A DNA stretch of 44,054 nt from positions 1 to 44,054 of the forward strand of contig MU621230.1 in the NCBI GenBank assembly GCA_025399215.1, given 5' to 3'. The notes below the pieces were generated by a model. It did no database searches, was not told where the DNA came from, and worked only from the letters and a program-made list of their open reading frames with translations. The translations under genes were made by a program, and so were the position numbers. Position 1 is the stretch's first letter; every line of letters starts with the position of its first letter. Positions 1-12,010 of the stretch are shown here, one piece after another. Origin of the DNA: Globomyces pollinis-pini. Lineage: Eukaryota; Chytridiomycota; Chytridiomycetes; Rhizophydiales; Globomycetaceae.

Positions 1-225
1 AATGAGTTTATGGTCCAAGGATTGATTTGAATTGTTCAACTCAATATTCTGTTGGGATTATTAGTGGTATAGTCGTATTTGGAAATATAGAATTTCTGAG
101 CACATCCTTTTAATCATTTGAAAACAGTGTCATTTTTGTTGCATGAATTCAATGAGATTAAAAAATAAAAGTGATAATAATTGAGCAGTTGTTTTATTAT
201 AGTTGAATTTTGAAATTGGACTCGT

Positions 226-3200
226 TTATTCAGATTGCTTTTGTTCATGGTGCTTCTTCGCAAGTTCCAAAATAACCTCTGCATTAGCTGGACCGGATGC
301 ATTTGCCAATTCCGAGAAGATAGAAGTTGGAATAGAAAGTAAGTTGAATGGTGTGTCAAATTCAGCCAAGTTTCCATCATCTAACACAAGAATTCGGTCG
401 AATTCAGCAATAGTATTCAATCGATGAGCAATAGAAATGATTGTGGATCCGCCAAAGTGTTCATTAATTGCATTCTGGATTAGTGTGTCAGATTCACCGT
501 CCACAGATGCCGTGGCCTCGTCCATGATTAATACTTTTGGCTTCAAGAGAATAGATCGTGACAAACAGATCAATTGACGTTGTCCTACAGATAAGTTTTC
601 ACCATTTGCTTCAATGGCAGATTCCAATTGACCAGTTAATCCTTTTACAAATTCTTTCAATCCAGAATACTCCAAAGCTTCCCATAGTTGAGCATCAGAA
701 AATCTTGAAGAGTAATCCAGATTGCTTCGAATAGTTCCTTTGAAAAGAATAGGGTCTTGTGGGATTATCTGCATTCTTGTTCTAAGTGTAAACAGACCAA
801 TTTTTGAAATGTCTAAAATATCATCAAGATTCAAAAATTACCTAGATTATCAATTAAAATGGAACCAGATTTGGCTTCCATGATTCGGAAAAGTGCCGTA
901 ACAAGAGTTGATTTTCCTGATCCAGTTCGTCCAACAACACCAATCTTTTCACCAGCATTAATTTTTAAACTGAGATTTTTGATCACAGAATAATCAGGTC
1001 GTGAAGGATACGCCAGCTCAAGGTTTTTAATTTCAATTGCACCTTCGGTAGGCCAAACATCTTCTGCTGGATCTGATTCACATTCCAATGGTGCTTCTAC
1101 TGGTAATTTGGTTCCATAGTAATCAAGTCGTTCAACAGAGTTCATTTCAGCTTCACCATTTCCAAGACTTAACAAGAATTGCGAAAGATTAAAAGAAAGT
1201 AAACTTGAGTAAGTTAATGCTAGACCAATCGTTGCACTAAATGCTGCAGTTCTATCATTGCTAATAGAAGCGAATAATACAATTGAGAATGTCACCAAAG
1301 AGCTTAAGATGGATAAACGATATTGTAACCAAATCTGTAAAGAAAAGTAGATATAGTTCGGAGCTTGTGATTCGTCCATTAAGATTCGTTCTTTCTCTAT
1401 AAAACTGGTTTCGGATTTGAAAGCACGAACAGTAGATACTCCAGCAAGAGTTTCACTTACATGAGAATCAAGTGGAGACTTCATGATAGAATTGATTCGT
1501 TTTATATCTCGATTTCCTGGTTGATAAAGTTGGAAGATGCTATAGAAAATGGCTAATAATGCCACAAATAATACTAAAGTTAGTTTTATAATTGATTACG
1601 AATAAAGTAATAGTTAGCTTGGACAATCATCACCACTGAGGTAAAGACAGAAAAGGCAGAAAGAAGAAATGACATCACCACAGACACTAATCCTAAATCC
1701 AAACTCTGAACATCGTTCGATAGACGATTAATAATTCTTCCAATAGGATTGGCTTCAAAAAACTGTAGTGGTGCTCGGAGAAGTCCATTAATTGCATTGT
1801 CATGGAAGAAGTTACTAGCACGAATACTTGCAAAGATCGCACACATCAAGAATATGACTAAAATGTGAGATAAACTAATTTACTTTGTGAAGCTGCATAA
1901 AAACTACCTATAATCGCATATCCCCACAAATAGAAAGTATTTTTAGACTCATCTAGGTCACCAGTCCATCGGGCTAGCCAAAGTGGAGCCCCTACCATAC
2001 CAAGTAATGTCAGAGTACATGTGATATAAATAGGAAGTTGAATCCATATACTTCCAATAGCATTAAGGTATCGCTTGTAAACATGTAACTTAACGGATCC
2101 CTATGATAAATCAAGAATACAAACAAACCTCGGCTTTCTCTTCTGCCTCAATAATGTCAACTCCTTCTTCATCATTATCCAAATCTTCGTCAGATTCTTT
2201 TTTACTTTTTTCTTTTACTTCTTCTACTTCATCATCGAATCGATATTTCGATAACATTTCCTGAAGCAATCCTCCTTCTTTACCATTCAATTCAGTAAAG
2301 CTTCCATCTTCAACAATTTTACCATCTGCAAACACCAATACACGTTCTACTTGTTGCATATAGTGTAATTGATGTGTGATTAAAAACACAGTTTTATCTG
2401 CAAGATATGATTGAATAGCATTACTGAAAACTTCACGACCGACTTGAGCATCTAGAGCAGCAATTGGATCGTCAAGTAAATAGATATCTGCATCAAAATA
2501 CAATGCTCGGGCAAGTGAAATACGTGCCTTTTGTCCTAATAGAATAAAAAAGTAGATCTGTACCTCCAGAAAGATTTACCCCAGATTCACCGATTTTAGT
2601 ATTAACACCATCTGAGAACATTGCCAAGTCAGATGCTAATCCACAAACTTCAATAACACGTTGAAGTTTCTTATCGTCTTTTGGAAGGTTGAAAGTGATG
2701 TTCTTTTCAACAGTACCAGTTAATATCCAAGGTTGTTGGGAGCAAAACGCAATTTTACCGAATATAGTTGAAATTCCATTCACTTTTCTGCAATCGCCAA
2801 TTAATCCTGAAAAGAATGTAGACTTTCCAGAACCAATTGATCCACAAATACCAACCAAAGTGCCTTTGTCAACTGATAAAGTCAAATCACGTAAATGGAA
2901 TGCGTCGACTTCTTGATTCGGTTCTTCATCAGCTTCGTTTTCCTTGTCAGAAGCTTTTCCTTCTTTTTCCTTTTCGTCTTTCTGATCCGCAGATTCTTTC
3001 TCCTGATCTTTTTTGTCTTCTTCGCCCTCAGCTTTAGATTCTTCCCATCGCCAAGTGACATTTTCCAACTGAACTGCAACTTTTGAATCCATTTCCGTCG
3101 CAGGGGAATCATCAGTTGAACTGCCTTCCTCTGCTAAAAGAAATTCGCTGACACGCTGAATAGATTTGATTGTTGTAGGTAGTTCACCCATCAACATACC

Positions 3201-4427
3201 CAAAATCATGAGGGGATTCACTAAAGCATTAAAGTAAGTCAGTGAAGGGAACACAACACTGGAAGTTAAAGGAGTGCCCAGAGAGTAGACTGTGAAAGTA
3301 ACAACTGTTAAAATAACTGGAGAAACCATTCCTAATCCTTGTACAAATCCAAGGAACAATGCTACTTCGCGAAGACTTAAAACTTGTACCAAACGCTTTT
3401 CTGCAATCTTCTTTCTGAAAAAATCTTCCATTGCTTGATATTTGATCACTTTGATTCCGTATAGCATTTCACGAATTGTACCAATTCGGTCATCCGCACC
3501 CATAAACCATCCATTAAAGGCATGTCCGATTTTTGGTCCTACTCCCATTGAGATACCACCAATCACTACAAGCGCTGCAATTGACGACCAAAGTGATGCT
3601 CCTATTAAACCACCTAATAGAATAAGCGACATGATCAATTGTAATGGAACAGTCCAAGCCATAGAAAACATTTGAGGTGCAAACAGGATATTATTAATAT
3701 CCTGATTAACCATATTCATAATTTTCCCTTCACTAAAAGTCTATTGATTTTAGCGTCAAAAATAGTTTACACCACGAGCTCTTGGAGATAATCTTAAGCT
3801 CTTTTCATACACAGCACCAACAATGGCAGTTCTCAAGATTTGAACGACTCTTCTATTAATAGTTTGAGATAAAGAGTGAAAATTGGCTTGAAGAAATTGC
3901 ATAGCAAAGAGTAGAATTGAAATGTAATATCCATTATTTCCCAATATTGTTGCTTGACTTCCCGGTTCGATAAACAAGAGAAACTAACGGTCAATTCCGC
4001 CATACAAATACCTGCTGCAATACTTTTGGTTGAATGATGGAAATCAGAATTTCTAACGCTGAAAAAATGTTGACACCCAAACTAAGATTTAAAGGATTGT
4101 AGTTCATTACATTGGCCATAAGATCATGATCAACATGTGCTTGACGAAGCTAGGTGCAGGTAAGTTAGGATTTGCTTGATATGCTTTAAACTCATTCCAA
4201 AACGGATCAAAATGAACAGAGATAGCTTCAGCCTTATCTTTCTGTTGTAGTTCATAAAGATCATCATTCTCTAAGGGATGAAGTTTTCCTTTTTTAAGAA
4301 TAGGAGTCTACCATTATGTTCAACTGAAAATTACTATCCAATTCAGAGTAAGGTAACCTAGTGGACCAGGACTGATTGTTTTTTTGGGGGTGACTTTTGG
4401 TTCTGACTTTGTCTCCTTCGCCTCCAT
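226..4427 (-). CDS. ABC transporter, subfamily C (MRP/ABCC type), full length
   Basis: Full-length export ABC transporter, probably moving conjugates or drugs across plasma or vacuolar membrane. Order is TMD1-NBD1-TMD2-NBD2. After splicing it is 1316 aa, ABCC4-like in length, with no TMD0. NBD1 (Walker A GSIGSGKST near residue 490, signature LSGGQKARISLARAL, Walker B IYLLDDP) and NBD2 (Walker A GRTGSGKST near 1095, signature LSVGQRQ, Walker B VLIMDEATASVD) keep their catalytic motifs. NBD1 carries an approximately 45-residue Lys/Glu/Asp-rich insertion between its first strand and Walker A. Nine introns of 26-30 nt: 4308-4334, 4082-4110, 3984-4011, 3741-3770, 2536-2563, 2101-2128, 1858-1883, 1574-1599, 813-841. 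Their removal restores one frame (3951 nt). The start is the ATG at 4427, followed by a short Lys-rich leader. Family is sure; substrate cannot be read. Confidence 0.93.
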
Positions 4428-4745
4428 GTCTGGGACGGTATTATTTTTTCAGTCATTTAAATACTTTGAAACCAAAAGGTGCTGTAACGGGGTCACTCAA
4501 AAAAAAAGCATAAACGCATGGTGACACAAAAATACGTGGAGAGACTTTGGATTTTTAAACGCTTTTTTTAACACTAGAAAATCTAAAATCTGGAATGTAT
4601 AAGGACTTGTACATTCCTGGATTAGAGACACGTTTCGATGTGGTGTTTTGAATCTTTCTCTGTGAAATAACTTGAAAGTGGGCAAGAAATGCCAATTTCA
4701 TGAAACCAAAATCATTTACAAGTTTTATTTTATTCTTATGTTCAT
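4428..4745. other. Intergenic region between the WD40 gene and the ABC transporter
   Basis: 318 bases between the WD40 stop and the ABCC start. It is AT-rich with a run of A near 4499-4507. Short ORFs here have no recognisable motif. It must hold the ABCC promoter (minus strand) and the WD40 terminator; no specific element is clear. Confidence 0.5.
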
Positions 4746-6125
4746 CTAAAAGCAACTAAATATTTTGTTCCACCAATTCTTTGGTTTTTTGGCCAATATG
4801 TCCTATCGAATTAAGCTACTAACCAATTTACCTTAACATCCCATAATCGAACTGATTTATCTCCGGATCCAGAGTATAACCTTCCTGCAAATACTCTCAA
4901 ACAATAAACTAATATTTATAAATTATCATCAACTTACCACCATCTGTGTGTCCTTCAAAAATAGCTATGCAATCCGCAGTCTAAAGTTAACATTTTTACT
5001 TGTATACTTTAATATCGAAACACCTTGGATTCAATCAAATCATGTTTTACCTTATTGTCTTATCATAAGATCCTGAAAAACAGTGATTGTTGATAACATG
5101 TAGACATTCAATACCACCTTGATGTCCTCGAAATATCTTGATTGTTTTTGCTGTCTTATTGTTAGCATAAACTAATTATTTACTTTTGTATTCCACACCC
5201 TTATCGATTTATCCATTGACCTAGACTGATAAAATAACAATTGGTTACCCACTGTATAAATGGTCTTCATAGTATTGTAGGCACTGTACTCCATCAGTGT
5301 GACCTCTATATATATGAACCGGATCACCAGTCTAAAGGATGAGAATATATATCTGTAACCGCTCTACTCCATTGTATTATGTTCATATCCCAACTTCCTG
5401 AAAATATATCCGTATCTATTACATCTATACAGTTTACAATATTTTTGTGCCCTTTAAATACGTGCATTCCCTTTCCGCTCTATTACAGCCTTAGCACAGT
5501 GAGAGATACCTCTATATTCCATGATCTGATTGTTGTGTCCCATGAACCAGAAAAGGCTCTCTTTCCCTTTACTTTAATGCAGGACACATATCCTGTATGG
5601 CCATGAAGGGTTTGAAGAGTTGTGCCAGTCTACCTGTTTAGCAATGTCAAAAAGTACCTCTGTATTCCAAGTTCGCAGTGTATAATCACCCCCAGATATT
5701 AAATTTCCAAACCTGTAAAAAGAATCATCCGTTGTCATTTCCAATGCATATACATCTCCAGTATGTCCTTTCAACCTTTTCACCTGCTCGACCTACAACT
5801 CAAATTGATAAACCGCATACCTTCACAATCTCCTGTTTTGTATTTGGATTGCAATATGATTGAACTTCCCACATAATAATCGATTGGTCGTGTGAGCCTA
5901 ATTGTTAATCAATTTAGTAACCTGTGAGTAGATAGACAACATCATCCCGTTCAGGAGATATTTTATTCAAATTTGATTTAGAATTTTCGATTGATTTTGG
6001 GTTTAGTTTCCAGAAAGCATCGATTGAATAAACTGTTCCGTCATGTCCTCGATAAACCCCAATCGATTTACGTATCTACATGTAATCAAATCGCGCGTTT
6101 TGTGTACCTTAATTTCTTCAGTCAT
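4746..6125 (-). CDS. Seven-bladed WD40 repeat protein
   Basis: A 346-aa protein made almost entirely of seven WD40 repeats, each with a GH dipeptide (GHDG, GHTG, GHTG, GHKN, GHTDG, GHQGG, GHTDG) and a closing W/F-D/N motif such as SGSGDKSVRLWDV. It should fold as one seven-bladed propeller, a protein-binding scaffold. No F-box or other domain is present, so the partner is unknown. Twelve introns: 6076-6107, 5898-5921, 5793-5820, 5630-5657, 5480-5509, 5332-5359, 5221-5248, 5155-5183, 5024-5050, 4981-5007, 4909-4937, 4803-4831, all 24-32 nt. Six of them fall at the same residue of successive blades, always phase 0. Start is ATG 6125 with a six-codon first exon. Repeat architecture is certain; function is not inferable. 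Confidence 0.9.
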
Positions 6126-6329
6126 TCTTTTCGATATCGAAATGCAATTTTGGTATACAGATAATCTCTTTTTTTTAGTAAAGCAGATTGATATTTCACA
6201 ATATGATTAGGATCATTGTATAGAACTATGACGTATTCAAACAAAGAAAATGAGATCTTTTTCCTTAAATATGTATAATAGAATAATTAAATTGATCAGC
6301 ATACGATTGCAAAATGTATTGGTCTTTAT

Positions 6330-7444
6330 TTAAAGCATTAACCACGGATGATTCAAAACCTCTTGGATAGTTGGTCTCTCACTTGGATTAAGATTTAACA
6401 TGGCTGAACATAAATCTTTGATTGGTACTGATTCTAGAGTTGATAAGTCCACTGCTTGAATTATTTCCAAACTATTTTGGAATGGCAATTTATCCTTACA
6501 CATAACATACTTTACGTTAATATAATAATTACGTACCAAAGTTACCCCTAATGACCAAATATCAGCTGGTTTTCCTTCGTAACATCCGTTTCTTAAAGAT
6601 TCTGGTGCAGTGTATTGGATAGTCCCAACCACTCCTTGAAACACTGATTTTTCAGGTTTCGCGAATGAAGCAACGTCAAAGTCAATTAACTATCATGAAT
6701 ATGTATTAGCTATACAACATACCTTTGGATTTAAATTTGAATCAATAACAATGTTTTCATCTTTCAAATCGCGATGAATCATATCTTGACTATGCATGTA
6801 GTGAACACCAGCCGCCATTTGACGAAATATATGCCGAAGAATGGTTTCATCTAGTGGATGGTAAGTAGAAATGAAATTGAACAGATCTATAGTGGGAATA
6901 TTCAACTTTGAACTTTCTCGTACCAAACTGTCCAAATGATCCGTGGCAAAATCAACTTCACTATTTGATGGTGGAAAGTTCCTATGAAGATATGTACTGA
7001 ATATATCAGATCCAGAATCCCAATTTGCATCTGGATATTCCATAATATGACAAAAACCAGTATTAAACGTGAAATATTCTACAATTTTGATAATATTTGG
7101 ATGATCACATTGCCTCAAAATGTTTACTTCTGCGATTGATTATAAAGTTATGTTTTTAATTACCTTGTGGAATTGAAGATTCTTTTCCATGAAACCAATT
7201 GATGACTGAACTATGATATTAGAATGGAATGATAATAACCATTCAGCAACAAACTTTGCTAAATTGTAAGTAACTATAATATTTGATTACCAATTTCAAT
7301 CTTGTTTGATTTTTTGTTCAAGACTTTAACAACAGTACCGCGACCTTTTTTTTTAAATGATCCATAGTTACCACCAATAGCGACTAAACTTTTCATTTCA
7401 TAGGTATTTAAAAATGATTCTGATAAAGGATCCCAAAGTAACAT
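6330..7444 (-). CDS. PAS-kinase-like Ser/Thr protein kinase lacking PAS domains
   Basis: A 319-aa protein that is nearly all kinase domain. It resembles the catalytic domain of PAS kinase (PASK/Psk): KIEIAKF with the ATP-binding Lys, then EVNILRQCDHPNIIKIVEYF, FRQMAAGVHYMHSQ, catalytic IHRDLKDENIVI (near residue 190), and GTIQYTAPESL. Unusual points: DFG reads DFD (LIDFDVAS), about 45 extra residues lie between the hinge and the following helix, and there is no N-terminal PAS region. The next gene upstream ends within 140 bp, so there is no room for one. Five introns: 7259-7290, 7211-7239, 7130-7163, 6690-6722, 6510-6536. The last is 27 nt and stop-free, so it reads through in frame; family alignment shows that it is an intron. 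Start is ATG 7444. The fold is certain, the PASK assignment likely. Confidence 0.85.
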
Positions 7445-7580
7445 TTTTTTAAAAGAAAGTATTTTCTTGGTATTGAATCCAATTAAAGAATTCGTGCATG
7501 AAAATAAAAAAGTTTAAATTTTCTTATTTATCCGCAATTAAAAATTACTTAGAAGACATTTTATATTTAAACAATGGTTA

Positions 7581-8415
7581 TTATAATTCATCATCTCGGG
7601 AGGACAATAAACGTGCAATAGTATACCAATACCTAAATATAAACCAAACAATAAATTACTTCAACTTCATCGTTTCCTCTAAAGCTTCATCCAATAAATC
7701 TTTGTTAAATAATTCTTCCAACACTTTTACACTATTTTCAATTCTTGAATTGTTTTCATCAATATATTGATCCAATTCTTGTCTTTCACAGTCTTCAATA
7801 TCTTCTTGAATTTCCATCACTTCAAGTAAAAAATCTTGTTTAACATTCATATGTCCTTCATGAATATTTTTTCCCTTCAATGCCAACTAGAAATCATTAG
7901 TGTTAATCAACAAAATATTCAAATCATTTGAATATCAATAGAATGATGTTTACATACCATATATTGTGCTCGAGATAAAGGATCCTTTAATGTCTCATAA
8001 GCTTTGTTCACATAACTACTCTGTTCCTCGGATATAACTCGTTCATCTTTTGATTTGGTTGAAAAGTTATCGGGATGTAACTGTTGTTGCCTAAGATAAT
8101 TAATAAGTATTGTGAATACAATTTTAAGAATTCCAATTTTAATTGTTTTAAATCGATATTGAATTGATTTGGAATATTAAAAGTATCTGTATAATTCAAT
8201 TGATTGATTTTCAATGGTTGAATAACATGACATTGATTACAAAATAATGGATGGTCAATTAATTTCGTACAAGACCAACAATTTAAATGTCTCTTATAAA
8301 ATAACGATGGCATTTTTGTACTCTGCGTTGATATCCTCATTATTCTACTCCAATTCCTAGACAAATTCATTCTGATATAGGAACTTTGATACATTTTCTT
8401 ACAAATTTTTTCCAT
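7581..8415 (-). CDS. HSCB: Mitochondrial J-type co-chaperone HscB/Jac1
   Basis: A 235-aa Fe-S cluster assembly co-chaperone that passes the ISCU scaffold to the mitochondrial Hsp70. A basic, Met/Ser-rich N-terminus looks like a mitochondrial presequence. It is followed by a zinc-type CWSC...CNQC motif (as in animal HSCB), a J-domain with the catalytic HPD (QLHPDNFSTK), and the C-terminal helical domain ending in LKYWYTIARLL, as in Jac1. Introns: 8091-8119 (29 nt), 7887-7957 (71 nt, with a perfect hairpin) and 7633-7659 (27 nt). The last restores the conserved C-terminus, which otherwise stops early. Start chosen at ATG 8415. The open frame continues 5' to 8478 but holds no ATG. Length equals the human protein. 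Confidence 0.92.
7902..7936 (-). repeat. Inverted repeat inside the 71-nt HSCB intron
   Basis: Within the intron, ATATTCAAA and TTTGAATAT are separated by three bases, a perfect 9-bp stem (about 7915-7935). It would fold on the transcript and bring the splice sites nearer. Confidence 0.7.
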
Positions 8416-8554
8416 CTTTTCAGAGATTTTTAAAGGGAGAACAGGATTGAGTTTTAGTGAATGTAAAGGAATTCTCAATGCAAATGAGTTGAAGAATAGT
8501 CTATTATTCTATTCAAATAATTAACCAAAAATTATATTCTAATACAACCACTTC

Positions 8555-10552
8555 CTAAAAATAATTACTTTTCAAAACTGTAGGTTTTATAGATTCATGT
8601 GCGCGATTATTCGGAATATTAGCCTGTCCATACACTCCAGAATGAATGGGGGATGCTCCTCTAGTAGGATATGTACCAGTATGGGATCCATACGCTGTTG
8701 GAGCTCGATTCATTGTCGAAGGTGGTCTGGATTTGAATGTAGGACTTTTTTGTAAAGGAGTGGTTTGTGTCATTTCATGTGCTCCAACTAATTGTGTCCG
8801 TTGAATTGGTGAATGACGCTGAAGTTAATCTTGTTGCGCTTACCTCTGGCAAATTATATTTACTAAAATCAGTAGTATTAAGTCGACTTGGATTCATTGA
8901 TAAGGGTCTATTGAGTGCTTCCTCATTTAATTGTTTATGAAGCCATTCGATAACTATGGTGAGTGCACTATCAACAAACCATGATTGTTATCCTTGATGA
9001 TCTTTTTACTTTCAGTCAACGATTCTGTTAAACTTTCAACCGTTTTAACTTGCTCTTCATAATCTAATGACTTCTTTTCCAATTTTGATTTGTATTCATT
9101 CAAATCTTTCTGCAATCCATCAATGGTCGCTGCCCTTTCATCTAATAACTTTTCTTGTTGTAATGTAACAATATTTTTCAGTTTCAATTTTGATTTCGAA
9201 TTTTTCAAATCTGCTTGTAATTTCTTTATTATTTCATTTCCCTACAATGTTAGTGAACAATGTTTACTTTGGTGATTTCATCACTGGCTCGCTGAATACC
9301 TTCCTCTAATTTATAAATTTGGGTTTTCAACATTCCTGTTGATTCATCTTCAAGTTTCTAATAGTGAATTACATTTAAATTACCAAGTGAGAATTCAACA
9401 AATCCACTTTTTCTGTTGCTTGCTTGCACAATTCTAGAGCTTCTTTTTCTTTTTCTTTACTCAAAACATAGGATTTTTCTAAATTGGCAAGTTTAGATTG
9501 TAATTCTTGATTTCTTTCCTCCATCATCTTGACGGATTTTGATAAATTTTCATTTTCATGAAACTTTTCATTCATATTTACATTAAGGAGCTCGTATTTG
9601 GTATTAGCTTGTTGCAATGATTTTTCCAATGTTTGAGCATGTTGTAAAATATGTGAATGTGACGTGGTCATGGCTGTTAGTTTCTCATTTAAACTTGAAA
9701 TCTGATGTTTGAATAGATATCAACATACCTCTGATTCATATTTTTGTTTTGTTAGTTTTAATTCCTTATCACTTGATTCTCTAACTGTATCTTTTTCCCC
9801 AAAATGCTTTTCTTTCTCATATGCCAGTTCTTTTGCATGTTTAAGTGATAATTCACTGATTTCTTCCAATTGTGTTGCCTTTAGTGATTGCAGTTTGTTT
9901 GATAACTCATCAATAGAGTTGGACATTGATGATACTTGTTTTGTATAATTTGAAATAGATTCACTTTGTTTAAGGTTTTGACACTATATTATTAAATTAA
10001 AGATATACCTTCAAATCATTTACGACTTGAGCCAGATATTGTTTGATTGTAGTATCCGTTCCTGGTACTAACTTCAATGATAGATGATTGATATGTTTAA
10101 AAGAATTCGTTTCAATGATTGAAAAGGTAGCAAATCGACTGTTTTGATCCTTGACTAATTCACAAATAAATCTATTAAAATCATCAATGAATTCATGAAA
10201 AATACTTTGGATGATCCATTTTAGAAGATTGGATACAAAACTCCAATAATTCGATAAATTTACTTGGAAATTGAAAGAAATCAACGTTAATCTGTTGTTC
10301 TTGTTTTAACACATGAAAGTCTTCATCAGAAAGTTGAAGTTGATATAAAAAGAAAGGATCAGCATCATCCGTCAATTGTATATTGAGACACTAACATGAA
10401 TTATTTTATATAATTACATTAGAATTAGTAGTGGTTTTTGAGTAATTGATACTGATCAATATTTGTGTCGTTAGTTGATTATCTTGTGGTTGTAATAGGG
10501 ATGATTTGATTGCAATCATCACTGGTTTAAGAAATAAATCTGATGCTGTCAT
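8555..10552 (-). CDS. SAS6: Centriolar cartwheel protein SAS-6
   Basis: A 593-aa homologue of SAS-6, which dimerises into the ninefold cartwheel that templates centrioles and basal bodies. The N-terminal head (about residues 1-150) has family hallmarks: LTDDADPFFLYQLQLSDEDF, FPSKFIELLE, IIETNSFKHINHLSLKLVPG. A long coiled coil follows (about 155-490), including LKLKNIVTLQQEKLLDE and a NxxIEWLHKQLNEE segment matching the animal protein, then a low-complexity Pro/Ser/Thr tail. Eight introns: 10391-10417, 10172-10205, 9984-10008, 9702-9728, 9358-9383, 9242-9267, 8954-8979, 8819-8843, each 25-34 nt. Start chosen at ATG 10552 because MTASDLFLKPV fits the family N-terminus. An in-frame ATG at 10636 would add an odd hydrophobic stretch. 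Its presence implies the organism builds centrioles and so has a flagellated stage. Confidence 0.95.
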
Positions 10553-10814
10553 GTTGTTACTGTAGGTGAATATCAAATCAGTACGGACAAAACAATAAAA
10601 AAACACGCAAAGATCAACCAACAACCATTCCTCCATTCTATTAAATCAAGGAATGATACACTCTATAGTAACTGTAATAGAAAGAGTAATAAGAATTACA
10701 CACTCTATCGTAATTGTAATATCAAGAACAACATAAATCAAAAACAGTACAAATTTTAGTATATCAAAATACATAAAAAAAAAGACCTTTTGTTGATAAA
10801 AATGATCCAATGAT

Positions 10815-11975
10815 TTATTTAGGTTTAGGTTTTTCAACTCCAAATTGATCGGCAAGTTTGGCAACATTTGGATCTTTCATCATACTCTCCATTGCTGCTG
10901 GATCTTTCATTAAATCATTAGCCCTATCATATCAACTTCAAAATAAAGAATTTACATATTCATCATATCAGGATTACTCATCAAGGATGCAATATCTGGC
11001 ATACCTCCTCCATTTTTCATTTGATTCATCATGTTTTGCATGGCTGGATTGTTCAACATGTTGGCCATAGCTGGGTTGGACATAAAGTTTTGAGCCATAC
11101 TCATAAAGTTTGGATCATTCATCTAATAGAAAGTCAGAACCACATTCATAAACAATATAAAGAGTTCATTAAAGTACACTTCATAAATACATACCATTTG
11201 TGACATATCAGGCATACCTCCCATACCTCCCAATCCTGCTAAAGGATTAGCGGCTGGAGTTGATCGGGCTACTGGTGCAGAACCTAATCGTTGCTTTGCT
11301 GCAGCAAGAGATTGTTTAATAGATGCATTGTTTGGTTCCCGTTCCAGTCCTTTAGTGTATGCATCCACAGCAGCCTCAAAGTTTCCGAGACAGAATTCAG
11401 CATGTCTTTGAATTAATATGAAATTTTGTTTACCCCAAACGAGAATAAGCTTTAGAATAGTCAGGGTTAACCTACTGTTAATGAATTGGTGTGAATACTT
11501 CAAGAGCAGTTCTAGCATCAATTGCGGCTGCAGTATGATCACCAGCTTGGGAATAAGCGGCAGCTCTGTTCGCAAAGTAAACGGCATTAGTGCCATCATT
11601 ATCAATAGCTTCAGTGTACTTTTCAATGGCGGCATGGAAATCTTTTGCAGCCAATAACTTGTTTCCTTGAGATTTCAAATCTTCAGCCAATTCCTTATTG
11701 ATTGGTTTTTGTTCTGGAACCTTTTTCTTTTGAGGTACAGTCTTTTTCAAGTTTGATTGAGTTTTTAAGAATACAGAGAATAAAGATTGTAAAGATTGAG
11801 GATGAATGGATAAAGATTTATCTGATTCCAAGTCAAAGTTGAAAGCGTCACTAATGCATTGAATAGCGACCTGAATAGATTCTTGGTTATCTTCAGCGAT
11901 AGTTCCATCTTGAATATTTTCTTGTAAGAATTCGCATACAGCAAATGCTAATTGCTTTTTGGATTGATCTGTCAT
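10815..11975 (-). CDS. SGT2: Small glutamine-rich TPR co-chaperone Sgt2/SGTA
   Basis: A 333-aa cytosolic co-chaperone that hands tail-anchored proteins to the GET pathway and binds Hsp70/Hsp90. The N-terminal SGTA dimerisation domain (residues 1-70; FAVCEFLQENI) is followed by three TPRs (about 95-205; NKLLAAKDFHAAIEKYTEAI) and a Met/Asn/Pro-rich client-binding tail with STI1-like NPxM repeats, ending in PKPK. Four introns: 11472-11498, 11406-11433, 11123-11194 (72 nt, long for this genome), 10924-10955. Start is ATG 11975. The divergent RRM gene starts only 35 bp away, so the two share a promoter region or overlap in their 5' leaders. Confidence 0.94.
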
Positions 11976-12010
11976 ATAAAACTGAAAAAAATTACAAACC
12001 TTCTTCTAGA
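11976..12010. promoter_or_regulatory. Compact bidirectional intergenic region between Sgt2 and RRM genes
   Basis: Only 35 bp separate the two divergent start codons, too little for two independent promoters plus leaders. Transcription start sites must overlap, lie inside the neighbour, or be shared. Inferred from gene geometry alone; no named element is visible. Confidence 0.4.

Noticed and set aside
2895..3086. Phe-rich plus-strand ORF opposite the ABC transporter
   Set aside because: It is the antisense of the Lys/Glu-rich insertion.
226..4427. ABC transporter as a row of frameshifted pseudogene fragments
   Set aside because: Each break coincides with a 26-30 nt GT-AG segment whose removal restores the conserved family sequence and one continuous frame.
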